From Streptomyces turgidiscabies Car8 (GTDB lineage Bacteria; Actinomycetota; Actinomycetes; Streptomycetales; Streptomycetaceae), in assembly GCF_000331005.1 (NCBI RefSeq), contig NZ_AEJB01000630.1, positions 1 to 49,267 on the forward strand: DNA of 49,267 nt, in the 5' to 3' direction. Every line of letters starts with the position of its first letter. Position 1 is the first letter of the stretch. Position numbers and translations under genes: made by a program. Shown here one piece after another: positions 26,301-36,121 of the stretch. The notes under the pieces were generated by a model. It saw only the letters and a list, made by a program, of their open reading frames with translations. It did not search any database and was not told where the DNA came from.

Positions 26301-29279
26301 CACCAGCTGGTGCACGCTCTCGGCCAGTACCAGATCGCCCACCGCGTCCAGGGCGTCGGCAAGTTCCTCCCACAGTGGGGTCACCGCCGCCAGGTCGTCG
26401 TCCGGGACGCCGGCCAGCCCGGGAGCACCGGCCCCGGCCCGTACGAGGGCCATGCCGTCGACGACGTTGCGTGCCGAGATCGCCTCCGCGCTGCGCGCCC
26501 ACAGGTCCGCCGCCGGCTGCTCCGCCTGCGGTTCGGGCACGACCGGCAGGGGGAAGCGGCGGCGGAACCGCTCCACGAGGTGGTCCAGTTCGTTGTCGTG
26601 CAGGGCCCGTTCGAACCGATAACCCAGCAGGGAGCCCAGGTTCTGGCCCTGGCGTACGCCGCCGAGCAGCCAACGCGCGATGCGGGCACGGCGCGAGGTG
26701 AGGTTGACGGCGTAGGTCTGCTCGTCGGGGTCGCTGAGGAAGCCGGAGCGCAGCACGGCCGCCGTCGCCGCGTGCTGGAGCGAGGGAGCGTGGATGTAGC
26801 CGTCCTTCTCGGAGACTTCGGCGGTGGTGTCCACGTCGTCCAGCACGATGTCGATCTGTTCCCGCTGCACCGGGGGACGCAGGTCCTCCACCCAGCCGTA
26901 ACAGCCGAACCGCACTCCCTCCACGCCGGACGAACGCAGCGCGGCCAGCCGTCGCGACGCGAGCGAGGTGATCCAGGCGTCCAGCCGGTGCGAGTGGACG
27001 TCGATGACCTCCAGCAGGAGTTCGGGCAGCCGGGTCACCTCGACGGTGGCCAGGGTCCGCAGGGCTTGTTCCAGCCGGGGCAGCTCTGCGGCGGCCCGGG
27101 TGGCTGCCGCGACCCGTTCGGCGCGCTCCTGTTCGCTCAGCCCTTCCAGTACGTCGGCCACCAGTTGGTCCACGTCGGCGGTGACGGCCAGCGCCTGGCG
27201 CACGGGGTCGTCCGTGCCTTCGTCGTCACCTTGGAAGAAGGCCCAGTTGGGGAGGAACAGCAGGGCGTCGAGCATTCCGCCGGCGTCCGGTTCGGGTTCC
27301 GGCTCCCCGTCGTTCGGTGGCTCGCCGTCGTCCGGTGGCTCCCCGTGGTCCTCGGGTGGCACAGGCTCCTCCTGGGCGCCGGGCAGGTCGAAGAACGTGC
27401 TGGGGCGGGGTGGAGTCTCCCGGCCCGTCGACAACTCCACCGGCCACGCTTCGTCGTAGCCCTCGGCGTCCAGCTCGCCCGCCAGGAAGTCGCGCACCGC
27501 TTTCAGATAGTCCGCGGTGGCCGCCGCCCGGGCCGGGAATGCCTCCTGGTCCGGGGTGAGCCGGGCGACGAACTCCGGGACGCCGGTCTTCTTGTCCAGG
27601 TCCCCGCCGAAGGAGGTGAAGCCGTCGCCCCGTGTGGTCCAGCGCAGCATCCCGTGGGGCGCCAGACCGGGCAGGCCCAGCCGTGAGGGGGGCTCGGTAC
27701 GGTCGGTCCTCCCCACGGCCCTCGCCGGGCTGTCCATACGCCACATTGACAGCCCGGTCGCCACGGGCAGCCGCTGCAACGCGCTCACCGCGACACCGTC
27801 GACCGGCATGCCCGGCTGGACTCTGGGGATGGGGTCGATGGCGTTCTGCCCCTTCACCGCCGCCCGCCAGCGCTCCCTGAGCCGCTCCAGCCAGGGCGCG
27901 ATCAACGCGTCCACGTCACCGACGCGTTCGGCACGCCAGTCGTCCAGTGCGGTGGCGGGCAGGACGCCGTACGGCTGGCGCCCCACCCGCAGCGTCGGCA
28001 GCGGCCCGCGACCGCGCACATGTTCGGCGAGATGCTCCCGGACCGCACGCCACGGCCGGCCGGGTGCCACACCGGTGACCTGCCGGGTGCCCAGGTCGAG
28101 GGTGCTCAGGGCGGCCTCGGCGAAACCCTTGCCGAGCGTCGGCCAGGTGAGCAGGGTCAGCGCGGCGACGGCCGAGGGTTCCGGGTCGGCTGCGCCGGAA
28201 CAGCCGCGCAGGAAGCCGGCGTCGGGGAGACCCATGCCCGTCGCCAGCGCGTCGGCGACCGGCCTCTCCCCCACCTCCGGGTCGGGGTCGGGGCCCGGGT
28301 AGGCGGGCGCCGAGGACCAGCCGGAGCGGGTGCGGGGGGTGTTGTTGGTGGCGGTGCCGGACGGCAGCAGGCCAAGGCCACCGCCGAACCTGTGGCCGTG
28401 CAGGAGGTCGCGCACCCGGGTCGCGCCGACAGCCGCCGAGTCGTCGCGCACCCCGACGACCAGCAGCTCGTCCAGGTGCTCGGTGCCGTCGGGCGGGAAG
28501 ATCAGTTCGATGCCCATACCGGCCTTGACCGCCTCGAACCAGTCGGTCTCCCAGCCCTCCTCCTCGGCGCGCAGCAGGCCGATCGGCAGCGGATCGGGCA
28601 CCGGCCGGCCGGGTTTGTCCACCACCACCTGGCCGTCGAGCAGGCCGAGGAAGCGCCAGCGTTTCGGCATCGCGACCGTCCGCGGCCGGTGCTGGCCCGG
28701 GTCGTCGGTGCGCGTCGTCGGCGGCGGTGCGCCGGGGCGGGCGGCGCGCACCGCCCAGGACGCGCGGGCCGGGCGCAGCTCGGTGAGCACCCGCTGCCAG
28801 GCCTCCGGGCCCGGGTTCCGCCAGTATCCGGCGGCGACCGCCGTTTCGCCGGGGGTCAGCCGGGGGTCGAAGGCCGTGAGCAGGATGTCGTCCGGGTAGA
28901 TCCGCACTCGCAGGGTGCGCGGCTCCCACCAGATGGTCTCCACCCGCACCGGCAGCAGTGCGATCGGGGCGGTGTTGTCGTCGGGGAACAGGGCCGGGCT
29001 CTCGCCCAGGGCGCGGGTGAGTTCCTCCTCGGCGTCGGCCGCCAAGGCGTTCAGCTCCTCCGCTCTGCGCTGGAGTTCCAGCAGGGCCGCCTCGGCCTCG
29101 ACGAGCAGTTCGGGGCTGGGGCGCTGGCCGATGATGTGGAGGGGGTCCGGCAAGCCGGCCCGGATGTGGTCCTGGAGGCGCCGCACCACGGCATGCTGCT
29201 CGTCCGCGAGGGCCTGCGCGGCGTCAGCCTCGGTGCGGGCCCGGTCCACCTGTGCGCGAGCGGCGAACGCGTCGTTCAT
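23373..29279 (-). CDS. giant cytoplasmic protein of unknown function, 1968 aa
   Basis: One uninterrupted frame of 1968 codons. AGGAG lies 9 bases before ATG 29279. There is no signal peptide or membrane span. Residues about 1-100 are a coiled coil (AAQALADEQHAVVRRLQDH, LLELQRRAEELNALAADAEE). A Pro/Glu/Asp linker rich in GEPPDDG units lies at about 635-667 and divides the protein. Notable motifs are SLLGYRFERALHDNELDHLV with ERFRRRFPLP, and, at about 1465-1490, HDPLWLLTRQWQFGEFAAQD. The C terminus is rich in Trp/Asp beta-like sequence (LARWFDGSWHSWVRRE). It is the last gene of the cluster with the 829-aa and DUF6603 proteins. No enzymatic motif is visible; a scaffold or structural role is an inference from size and architecture only. 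Confidence 0.85.
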   Translation of the reverse strand: MNDAFAARAQVDRARTEADAAQALADEQHAVVRRLQDHIRAGLPDPLHIIGQRPSPELLVEAEAALLELQRRAEELNALAADAEEELTRALGESPALFPDDNTAPIALLPVRVETIWWEPRTLRVRIYPDDILLTAFDPRLTPGETAVAAGYWRNPGPEAWQRVLTELRPARASWAVRAARPGAPPPTTRTDDPGQHRPRTVAMPKRWRFLGLLDGQVVVDKPGRPVPDPLPIGLLRAEEEGWETDWFEAVKAGMGIELIFPPDGTEHLDELLVVGVRDDSAAVGATRVRDLLHGHRFGGGLGLLPSGTATNNTPRTRSGWSSAPAYPGPDPDPEVGERPVADALATGMGLPDAGFLRGCSGAADPEPSAVAALTLLTWPTLGKGFAEAALSTLDLGTRQVTGVAPGRPWRAVREHLAEHVRGRGPLPTLRVGRQPYGVLPATALDDWRAERVGDVDALIAPWLERLRERWRAAVKGQNAIDPIPRVQPGMPVDGVAVSALQRLPVATGLSMWRMDSPARAVGRTDRTEPPSRLGLPGLAPHGMLRWTTRGDGFTSFGGDLDKKTGVPEFVARLTPDQEAFPARAAATADYLKAVRDFLAGELDAEGYDEAWPVELSTGRETPPRPSTFFDLPGAQEEPVPPEDHGEPPDDGEPPNDGEPEPEPDAGGMLDALLFLPNWAFFQGDDEGTDDPVRQALAVTADVDQLVADVLEGLSEQERAERVAAATRAAAELPRLEQALRTLATVEVTRLPELLLEVIDVHSHRLDAWITSLASRRLAALRSSGVEGVRFGCYGWVEDLRPPVQREQIDIVLDDVDTTAEVSEKDGYIHAPSLQHAATAAVLRSGFLSDPDEQTYAVNLTSRRARIARWLLGGVRQGQNLGSLLGYRFERALHDNELDHLVERFRRRFPLPVVPEPQAEQPAADLWARSAEAISARNVVDGMALVRAGAGAPGLAGVPDDDLAAVTPLWEELADALDAVGDLVLAESVHQLVGGNPIRAGLTADTLGRGEDVPDTFRVLNTPHRARALTHRVATLLPAAVTPAGWPADPLAKLQPALEFWVAHLLGPAAGWTLTGTVGQESFTLTADSLPLGALRTVLDAASAEPAGLRRAVQTTKGVAPDTPVTFSGPGWSGLRGRAVRIRSLLSTAQPLLPAHLPEDSAGRTVDTTGLRTRLAAFAESGPAGAELRGLAAEQVTPEEAESWLSRARTQLAEVLGAEIPLLPDLTAPAPPPAGRADLPGADLEDWLRRNAAVRPMVRTLHETLLLAAAGTDRVERLRAAQHPTSAADAWIGGTFPGGQRPPATTHLVWHAPADTPPGTAINGLVLDEWIELLPGSDQPPPSDGAAPQTELTGVAFHYDRPDAKAPHSVLIAVPPNLERGWTSDGLVQVVRETLELAKLRAVDLDDLPELDDLLPGIRISPHGATGQALSRIETRRPGTDPEGPFMLEPRHRTSDIEAGLAARVHDPLWLLTRQWQFGEFAAQDAGSPAVVRMAGASSPIDAWRPGGSTDWVPYDPRLGPLDSHVEDEPVKADERLRAEGGAALLRMSDDAGLLAAALAALAPHRLRSGEADTSLIGWLDGRLPDAASVAAALDAGTFDGGPDARLGEVAARWRTWWAGQLAERGPDCFDPHRFEYGAELSTGGTVLRAEEYQGDGLDWYSLDVHPDPGAEAAPQGERITFTEEGLPSTIRYGGLPADRFWEMEDARVDLGATDVSTLDTGRLLLISFATVFGNDWFLVPLEVPTASLTVLDQLLVRDVFGRHHLVRRAGHDDPAWSMFTLSSPEPDHPAASGLLVLPTERGQTGQPLERVVLARDELANLAWAVQHHYTDGRGEQVDRRDRWARTAPPEPATAGELPAYAVQSIVPDYWFPLVPEAVGTARIRFRLARLTGPGLDSRPEGRLITPGLWMHEEEVPRDGVFVTRRPVLARWFDGSWHSWVRREKAPGTGESSSGLAFDTVRPTEPWP

Positions 29280-29308
29280 GGCGAGGTGCTCCTGTCCTCG
29301 GTGCGTGC

Positions 29309-31797
29309 TCAGCGACCCAGCAACGTGGTGGCTTGGAAGGCCAGTTGGAAGGGCCGTTGGAAGGCGATCCGGGCCATGTCGGCCGCGTCCCGGCCCCACA
29401 CCGCGGGATCGGGCGGCGGTGGGTTGGGGGTGGCGGGGGCGTGGCCCAGACGGACGAACCCACCGCTGTCACATGGACGCCGTCCCAGGTGAGATCCGCC
29501 CAGGACTCCATCTGCGCGGGCTGTTCACCGGTGTCGAACCCGAACTGGGTGCCGCGCATCGGTTCGCGGAACACAAAGAAGAAGTCCTCGGCACGGGCTC
29601 GTTCGGCGTCGAGACCGGAGAACAGGTAGAGCACGGTGGACTCGTCCAGCGCGAGCGGGGTGGCCGGCACTCCGTCGAACGCCTCGGGCAGCTTGCCCGC
29701 GGCGCCGCGTACCGCGAGCAGGGCGGTGCCGGGGAAGCGGTGCAGCAGCTCCCCGCGCACGAGCAGCACCAGGTTGCCCTCGCCGCCGGTGCGCAACTGG
29801 CTGCCGAGCGGGGCCTCCCGCGGCCACAGCGCGATCTCCTCGACATCAGCGTCGTCGCTCGGCCAGAACCGGGCGAAGGGGGTGCCACGCTGGTCGGTGG
29901 GGAACTCCCGCCACAGCAGCTCCCGGTTGAACTCGTGGTTCAGCCCGACCAGCAGTGCGGCGATGAACTCGGGGTTGGTCTCCAGCAGGGTCACCGAGTC
30001 CGGGGGCAGCGCGCCGATGCCGGGCAGCGCCCATTCCGGCCAGCGGGCAAAGAGCTCCTCGGCGATCGGCACGGTGAACTTCGGATGGGCCATGATCGGC
30101 CGCAGCGGGCGCGCGTCGGCCTGCGTGCGTTGATCCCAGAAGTCGCCGGGGACACGATCGGCCATCCGCAGCATCTGGAGCCGCGTGGGGCTGATCCGGT
30201 CTCGCAGTTCGCCCGACAGTCCCTCGACGTCCATGCCCATGTCCTGCAGGCCCCGCAGCAGGACGGGGTCGGGCTGCTGGTCGCCGGGAATCTCGCCGTC
30301 AACGCCGCGCTGGGCACGCCGGGCCAGCGCGCCGCCCGCGCGGATCAGTCGTGCGAACGAGGTGCTGGCGGCTCCCGTGGGCACCTTGTCGGTCGCGGCC
30401 AGCATGGCGGACAGGGTCTTCGCCTCCGGTCCGGCGGCGGCCAGTGGCACGCGTCCGCCCACCGGCGCCATGACGGTGACCAGATCGGCCACCCCCAGCG
30501 CGTCGAGGTGCTTGTGCTGGGCCCGCTCGGCCGCGGCAGCGGCCAGCTCACCGGCCGCCAGCAGGCGGTTGGCCTCCCGGATCTCACCGACCTGCTCCCA
30601 GGCGCGCGCCATCAGGAACTCCTGCTCCAGCTGCACGTACCGGGTGCCGAGCGCGGCGGCCACCCGCCGGCGGACCTCCAGGTTGAGGGTGCTCAGCCAG
30701 CTCTCCGGCTCGGCGGGCACGGCCTGTTCTCCGGTGTGGTGGCTGCCGTAGAGGGGCGGGCCCACGGCGACGATGTCCTGGTCGTCCACGGCCTCCTCGC
30801 GCTGCCGGGCCGGTGCGTCCACACGTTCCCGCACCAGGCCCTGGAAGCGCTCCTGAGCGGTGGGATCGCTCCAGGTCTCCGGCGCCGCGGTGCCGGGCGC
30901 CCGCAGTGCGCCGTCCATGGGCACGATGGCGGGACCGGGGGATTCCTCGGCGGGCCAGGGCTTGCCGACGTCGATGGTCCGGGTGCCGAGTCCGGCCTCG
31001 GCGGCGGGCCGGAAGCGCAGTCGGCGGGCCAGCTCCTCGAAGGTGCCCGCCTGCCCGGTGCGGAAGGTCCACCAGTGGTAGACGGGCAGGTCGACGGTGT
31101 CCCGGCCGGGAATCGGCCAGGCGTCCGCCGTGCCCGCTCCGACAGCCGTCGCCCTGAGGCCCGCGTCCCGTCCCGCTGCGGTGGCGGGGACCACGGCGGC
31201 GATCCAGCCTCGGTCCGGGAGCAGCCGACGCGGGCACATCAGCCGTGCGACGACATCGGCCGAGTGGTCGCGGCCCCCCTGCTCGACCCGTCGCTTCGCG
31301 CCGGGGCCGTCTGTGACGGTGTCAGGAAGGCGTGCTTCCACATGCGCCCACGCCCATCGCTCGGCCAGCGGCGGCAGCGCGGCGACCGGGGCGGTGAGCA
31401 CCGGCAGCGGGTGGGCCTGGCGCGGTGGGGCCGCTTCGTCCTCGGCCAGCACGATCAACACGATCCAGGGCTGCGGGGTGGGGCCGCTCCCGGTGGACGC
31501 CGGTCCCGGGGACAGCAGCCAGGGCAGGTCGGCGTGGGCCAGTTCGACGGTTGCCAGCACGTTCTCCGCGGCGTCGGACGTGCCGGGCGGCGGTTCCTCC
31601 CGCACGACCATGCCACGGTCGAAACCGAACACGTCTCCGGGGCCGACCAGCGACAGCGTCGGTCCCGTCACCGGTGGCGGCTCCTCGCGGCGGCCCTCGA
31701 TGTCTCGGTTGAACCGTACCGAGGTGTGCAAAGCCTGGCCGTTGGCCGAGGCGCCGGCGCCGACCCGTGCCGAGGAGAAGAACCAGCGCGTGCTCAC
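29309..31797 (-). CDS. 829-aa cluster protein, one-base frameshift near the C terminus
   Basis: GTG 31797 overlaps the TGA of the DUF6603 gene (GTGA) with GGGAG upstream, so translation is coupled. The frame runs STRWFFSSARVGAGASANGQ, ELAHADLPWLLSP, PWIVLIVLAEDEAAPP, then a long helical middle, to the strand DLTWDGVHVTA. At about 29465 the continuous frame changes: the original frame turns to Pro/Arg-rich sequence running into the next gene. A neighbouring frame instead reads GGFVRLGHAPATPNPPPPDP, then AVWGRDAADMARIAFQRPFQ, LAFQATTLLGR, and stops at 29309, 29 bases before the giant gene. Total length is 2489 bases, one short of 830 codons. So one base is missing, by mutation or sequencing error. 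The family is not recognised; no signal peptide. Confidence 0.78.
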
Positions 31798-34691
31798 GAC
31801 CGTAGCTCCCAGGTCTCGACGAGCTGCAACTCGTCCTGTCGTTCGGCAAGTTGTCCGCGTACGGCGTCCCAGGCGTCCGTTGTGGCGTTGACCAGAGTGA
31901 CGTCGTCGAGCAGCGGTTCGAGGGTCGCGGCGGCGGCGACGCTCAGCCTGGGCGGACGTACCTTGACGACCGCTTCGGGGGTGCGCCACCTCGCCAGCCG
32001 CTCGGCTGCGCCGAGCGCGAAGACGGCCTCGCGCCGGAAGAACCCCGGCCACACCGTGAACTGCCGTTCGGGCAGGGGCGGTTCGTACTTCGTCTCGTAG
32101 GTGTCGTCGACCCGGTGGCCGTCACCGACCTGGACGCCGTCGACACGCGCCCGCAGCCCGCCGGCGTGGCTGACGAACGCGGGTTCGGTGAGCTGTTGGT
32201 CCTCGGTGAGGTCGAAGAACTCGCCGGGGACGAATCGTTCGGGCAGCGAGACGAGTTGGTCGGGGGGCTGGGGTGTGCCGAGGGCGACCTCTTTGACCGT
32301 CCAGGTCTGTGCCGGTACCGGCCGCCGCTCGAACCGGGAGATCGGCACGCCCAGTGGTACCACCCGCTGGGTGAGGCGCAGGGTGGCGTCGGGGTGTACC
32401 AGGCTCCCCTGGTTCAGCTTCTCGTTGGCCTCGGGGGTGAACAGCAGCGCGGTACGTTCGGCGGCAGGCCGCTCCGCCGCCCAGGCCGTCGTCTTCGCCA
32501 GTTCGGGGGTGAGCGCGTCGAGCGGACTGCGTCCGGGTTCCTGCCGGACCGCCTTCGCCGATCCCCAGCGGACGTCGAAGTCCAGCTCGACGTCCCAGAA
32601 CAGCACCGAGATGCTGCCGGTGCCGAAGGCGTGCCAGGGGGCCGGTCCCTCCAGGGTGAAGTCCAGCCCGATGCCCGCCAGTCGGCGCCCGAACGCGCGC
32701 ACAGCCACCCCGGCCCGTACATGGACCGAGAAAGCGAACACCGGGTCGAAGACGAACAGCGCGTCCAGGCCGAGCCAGCCCTGCACGCCGCAGCCGGCGA
32801 TCGACGCGTCCAGCTGTACCTGGCCGCCGAACATCACCGCGTTGGAGGTGATGGCGAAGTAGGCCTCCATACGCAGTCCGAAGCCGTTGCCCGGGGCCAG
32901 ATCGACCTGGAGCCGGCGCAGCGCGGGCACCCCGGCGGGGCGGGTGTACCGGGGGTGGAAGCCGCCGGCGGACAGGACGAACTGTGGCTGCTGGCCGCCT
33001 CGTACGAGGAGATACATCTCTCCGCGCACAGCGAGCCCGACGATCCACGAGCCGGACAGCGAGACCAGCAGTTCGACGAGGGGGACGGCCGGTTCGATAC
33101 GGCCGAGCACGCTCGCCTGGAGGCGGATGAGCGGCACCACCGGGTCGGGCAGCCCGACCAGCAGCCGTCCCACCAGCACCGCACGGGCCGGGGCGGGCAG
33201 CTCCAGGATCAGCGCGCCGGACAGGGACACCATCCGGCCGCCCCACGTAATGCGGACCATCGGTCCGACCAGAACCCGCCCGGCGGCCACCGGGAACGCC
33301 GAGCCCAGGGATCCGATGATCTCCGTGGCGCGCTCGACCGCGCGGTCCGGGAACAGCAGTTGGTCGGCGTTGCCGTCGCCGACCAGCTGCTGAAGCGCGG
33401 TGATGTCGACGCGCCGGTTGACGCCGACCAGTCCGCCGACCGCGTCCAACGCGAAGCCCAGGCCCAGTTGAATGCCGGGGGGCGGGAACTGGGCGGCGAG
33501 CAGCACCAGGAAGCTGGTCGGTGAGCCTTTTCCGTCCGGTGGCCGGAACAGGGCGACCGCCTGGAGGCGCAGCACGCCCAGGTCGATCGAGATCAGGCCC
33601 CCGTAGCCCTGATCGGGAGTGCGCCGGACCAGGCCGCCGCCGGAGATGGGCGGCACGTTGAGCTCGGTTCCGATCCCGTCCGGGAACAGCTCGCGCAGCC
33701 GGCTCGGGTCGAGGCCCGGCCGGGTGGCCGGGGACAGCGCCATCGGCAGCTCGATCCCGGCCCCGTCCAGATGGACGCGGAGCGGCAGACCCGGCAGTCC
33801 GGCGCTGGCCGACAAGGACAGGGCCAGGCGAGGCTCGCCGCCGTCCGAGAGCAGCTCCAGGGCGGCGCCCCGAGTGGACACGAGCGGGGCGTTCAGTCGC
33901 ATGGGGAGGGGGACGCGCAGGGCGCCGCCGGCAAAACGCAGACCCTCTGCCCGGTCGGCCCGCAGGGTGATCGGCGGGGGTGGGCCGGCCATGGGGCTGG
34001 CCCCGCCGAGGCCGAGCAGCCTGGCGAGGGCGGCCGGCAGGACGGCGGCGTTGAAGCCCTGCAACTCCAGTTCCGCGGCGGCGGGCGTGCCGGGGCTCGC
34101 GGTCACGGTCAGTGCGATGCCGTCGACGCTGACCCCCGGCCCGTCGGCCATTCCGGCGGCCAGTCGGCCGGTGCGCCGCAGCCGGATCGTCGCGGTGCCG
34201 CCGGGCAGCGCGGTGGGCAGGCCGGGGCCGAAGGCGGCATCCCAGCCCTGCGGGGCGGCGATGGTCACCTCCGCACTCCAGGGTGCCCGGCCGGCCGCGG
34301 ACGGGTTCAAGGTCGTCCCCGGGGTGACCACCACATCGAACACGGGCCCGTCCGGGGTCACTCCGAGCACCGCGCGCCCGGCGGTCGGTCCGGACGGGTC
34401 CGTCAGCACCAGTGCCACTCCGAGCTGGGCGCCCGGTGCCCGCCGCCAGCCGTGCAGGCGTACGGGGGATGCGGAGTCCAGATCGCCGAGCATCTCCCGT
34501 ACGAGCTCCACCAGCGAGTTGCCCGGGGGCAGTTGGTCGTGCACGGCGAGCAGCCGGCCGGCGAGGACGGTGCCGGCGGCGGACGGATCCTCACCGAGTG
34601 CGGGCAACGAGCGGACCAGCCCGTCCACGGCGTCCCGGGTGAGCGCCCCCAGTTGGCCTGTCACCTGGTTCAGGAGTTCGTGGGCGTCCAT
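31794..34691 (-). CDS. DUF6603-domain protein, 965 aa
   Basis: A large soluble protein. The DUF6603 region (about 335-720) is recognisable by DGIGTELNVPPISGGG, GYGGLISIDLG, FPPPGIQLGLGFALDAVGGL with VGVNRRVD, LFPDRAVERA, FVLSAGGFHPRYTRPAGVP, EAYFAITSNAVMFGGQVQLD and WHAFGTGSISVLFWDVELDF. These alternating strands suggest a very long beta structure. The first about 330 residues are also beta-rich, and the last 240 are charged and helical. There is no signal peptide. AGAGGTGAG precedes ATG 34691, which begins 6 bases after the WD40 gene stop. The domain is named but, as far as I know, has no assigned function. Confidence 0.9.
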   Translation of the reverse strand: MDAHELLNQVTGQLGALTRDAVDGLVRSLPALGEDPSAAGTVLAGRLLAVHDQLPPGNSLVELVREMLGDLDSASPVRLHGWRRAPGAQLGVALVLTDPSGPTAGRAVLGVTPDGPVFDVVVTPGTTLNPSAAGRAPWSAEVTIAAPQGWDAAFGPGLPTALPGGTATIRLRRTGRLAAGMADGPGVSVDGIALTVTASPGTPAAAELELQGFNAAVLPAALARLLGLGGASPMAGPPPPITLRADRAEGLRFAGGALRVPLPMRLNAPLVSTRGAALELLSDGGEPRLALSLSASAGLPGLPLRVHLDGAGIELPMALSPATRPGLDPSRLRELFPDGIGTELNVPPISGGGLVRRTPDQGYGGLISIDLGVLRLQAVALFRPPDGKGSPTSFLVLLAAQFPPPGIQLGLGFALDAVGGLVGVNRRVDITALQQLVGDGNADQLLFPDRAVERATEIIGSLGSAFPVAAGRVLVGPMVRITWGGRMVSLSGALILELPAPARAVLVGRLLVGLPDPVVPLIRLQASVLGRIEPAVPLVELLVSLSGSWIVGLAVRGEMYLLVRGGQQPQFVLSAGGFHPRYTRPAGVPALRRLQVDLAPGNGFGLRMEAYFAITSNAVMFGGQVQLDASIAGCGVQGWLGLDALFVFDPVFAFSVHVRAGVAVRAFGRRLAGIGLDFTLEGPAPWHAFGTGSISVLFWDVELDFDVRWGSAKAVRQEPGRSPLDALTPELAKTTAWAAERPAAERTALLFTPEANEKLNQGSLVHPDATLRLTQRVVPLGVPISRFERRPVPAQTWTVKEVALGTPQPPDQLVSLPERFVPGEFFDLTEDQQLTEPAFVSHAGGLRARVDGVQVGDGHRVDDTYETKYEPPLPERQFTVWPGFFRREAVFALGAAERLARWRTPEAVVKVRPPRLSVAAAATLEPLLDDVTLVNATTDAWDAVRGQLAERQDELQLVETWELRS

Positions 34692-34697
34692 GGCCGC

Positions 34698-35774
34698 TCA
34701 CCTCTGGTTCGTCTGGTTCGCTTCGCCGTTGTCGATGACCAGCGCGTCGTTCATGGTGCCCAGGCCCAGCCAGCGGCCGTTCGGGCTGAACCGCATGGTC
34801 AGCACCTCTTCGGTGGTGACGGCGTACAGCTCCTTGCCGTCGATGTTGAACAGCCGTACGACGTTGTCGATCGAGGCGCTGGCCGCCAGCCTGCCGTTGG
34901 GGCTGAACGCCACCTGCGTGACGGCTCCGAACCCGGGGTCCGGGGCACCGGGGGTCAGCTTCGGTGCCCGGCCCCTCTCGACGCCGGTGTCCGCGTCCAG
35001 GACCCGGGCGAACCCGTCGGCACCTCCGACCACGGTCCACTTGCCCTTCGGGTCGTACGCCAGGCAGTTGGGGGAGGTGATCTGGTCGTCGACATCCTCC
35101 GGGGTCGGCCACACCTGTGCTCCGTCCTGCGCCTCGAACATCCGGGTGGTGTCGTCGGCGGAGCAGCACAGCACCAGCTTGCCGTCCGGGCTGAACGCGA
35201 CCGCGAACACGGCGTTGTCGGGGGTCAGTCGGCCGATTTCGGTGCCGGTGGCCAGCTCCACCACCCGCGCGGACCCGGCGGACCGGTGGTCGCCGCCGTG
35301 CCGTTCGTCCACTGCCAGCGCGACCCGGGTGCCGTCCCGGCTCAGGTCGACACCAGCGATCAGCGGCCGTTCGACGGTGATCCGCCGGGTGATCGTCCCG
35401 GTGGCCTGATCGAGCACGGCGACCAGGGTGTCGGTGGCTGCGATCAGCTGCCCGTTCGGACCGAACTGCACGGTGTTCACCGAGTTGCCCGGGTCGAGCG
35501 GGCCTTCCCAGACTGCCGAGCCGGTCGAGCTGTCCCGCAGGGAAACCTTTTCGAAGTCGGCCGCGGCGAGCTCGCTGCCGTCGGGGCTGAAAGCGATGCC
35601 GGTGACGGATCCGTCGACGGCCACGTCCAACGCGGCGCCGATACCGACCGTACGCACCCGCAGCAACGTATCGCTGCCGCCTCCGGCGAAGCGGATGCTG
35701 TCCGGGCTGAAGGCGACTGCCTCGACCGATCCCTCGTGCGCGACCCGGAGCGCCACGGTACCCGGCTCACTCAT
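34698..35774 (-). CDS. WD40-repeat beta-propeller protein, 358 aa
   Basis: Contains seven or so WD40/YVTN-like blades, seen as repeated VAFSPDG-type strands (VEAVAFSPDSIRFAGGGSD, VTGIAFSPDGSELAAADFE, VFAVAFSPDGKLVLCCSAD, VTQVAFSPNGRLAASASID, LTMRFSPNGRWLGLGTMND). Such propellers are protein-binding platforms. AAGGAGG 7 bases before ATG 35774 fixes the start. No signal peptide. It is the first of four tightly packed genes. The frame remains open upstream to about 35951 with coding-like composition (LVRVKVCGGSATFDISLPVG), so an N-terminal extension from GTG 35921 is possible but lacks a ribosome binding site. It probably supplies the interaction hub for the cluster's giant proteins (inference). 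Confidence 0.88.
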   Translation of the reverse strand: MSEPGTVALRVAHEGSVEAVAFSPDSIRFAGGGSDTLLRVRTVGIGAALDVAVDGSVTGIAFSPDGSELAAADFEKVSLRDSSTGSAVWEGPLDPGNSVNTVQFGPNGQLIAATDTLVAVLDQATGTITRRITVERPLIAGVDLSRDGTRVALAVDERHGGDHRSAGSARVVELATGTEIGRLTPDNAVFAVAFSPDGKLVLCCSADDTTRMFEAQDGAQVWPTPEDVDDQITSPNCLAYDPKGKWTVVGGADGFARVLDADTGVERGRAPKLTPGAPDPGFGAVTQVAFSPNGRLAASASIDNVVRLFNIDGKELYAVTTEEVLTMRFSPNGRWLGLGTMNDALVIDNGEANQTNQR

Positions 35775-36121
35775 TGCGGCACCTCCTTGCGTCTGGCCGA
35801 TCCGGTCGGCTGGCAACCGATCGGCCGGCTGACCGACCGGCAGTGAGATGTCGAAAGTCGCGCTGCCACCGCAGACCTTCACCCTCACGAGTTGCGGGGT
35901 CTCCTGGTCGCCATCGGTCACGTCGTCGCTTCGGCAGACACCTGTCGTCACGGTTCCCGTTTCCGGTGGAGGTGGCGATGGCCGTAGCCCCGGTCGACGG
36001 GGAACAGGTTGGCCGGGCTCGACGCAGCCTGTCAGTCCTCGATGAAGAGGTTGCCGGTGGCACCCGGGCCCAGCCGGGAGCGCATCGGGCGTGGCGTCGA
36101 GACGCCGTTCTCACCGAGTTG
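35775..36121. other. gap between nuclease-like and WD40 genes, with coding-like scraps
   Basis: Holds two minus-strand coding-like pieces. One is the 29-codon in-frame extension after the nuclease-like gene stop (36032-36121). The other is the open frame in front of the WD40 start (35775-35921). No promoter or terminator was recognised, so it is unclear whether transcription continues from 36982 into the four-gene block. Confidence 0.4.

Noticed and set aside
23349..27686. A 1445-codon open frame on the plus strand opposite the giant gene
   Set aside because: It is antisense to a gene with a good start, operon context and protein-like sequence. Its product is Gly/Arg/Gln-rich low-complexity, as expected for a shadow frame at this GC content.
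29460..29480. Programmed ribosomal frameshift in the 829-aa gene
   Set aside because: No slippery heptamer and no obvious downstream structure; a missing base explains the data more simply.
28915..32100. A 1061-codon plus-strand frame opposite the cluster
   Set aside because: Same reasoning: antisense composition, no ribosome binding site, no motif.
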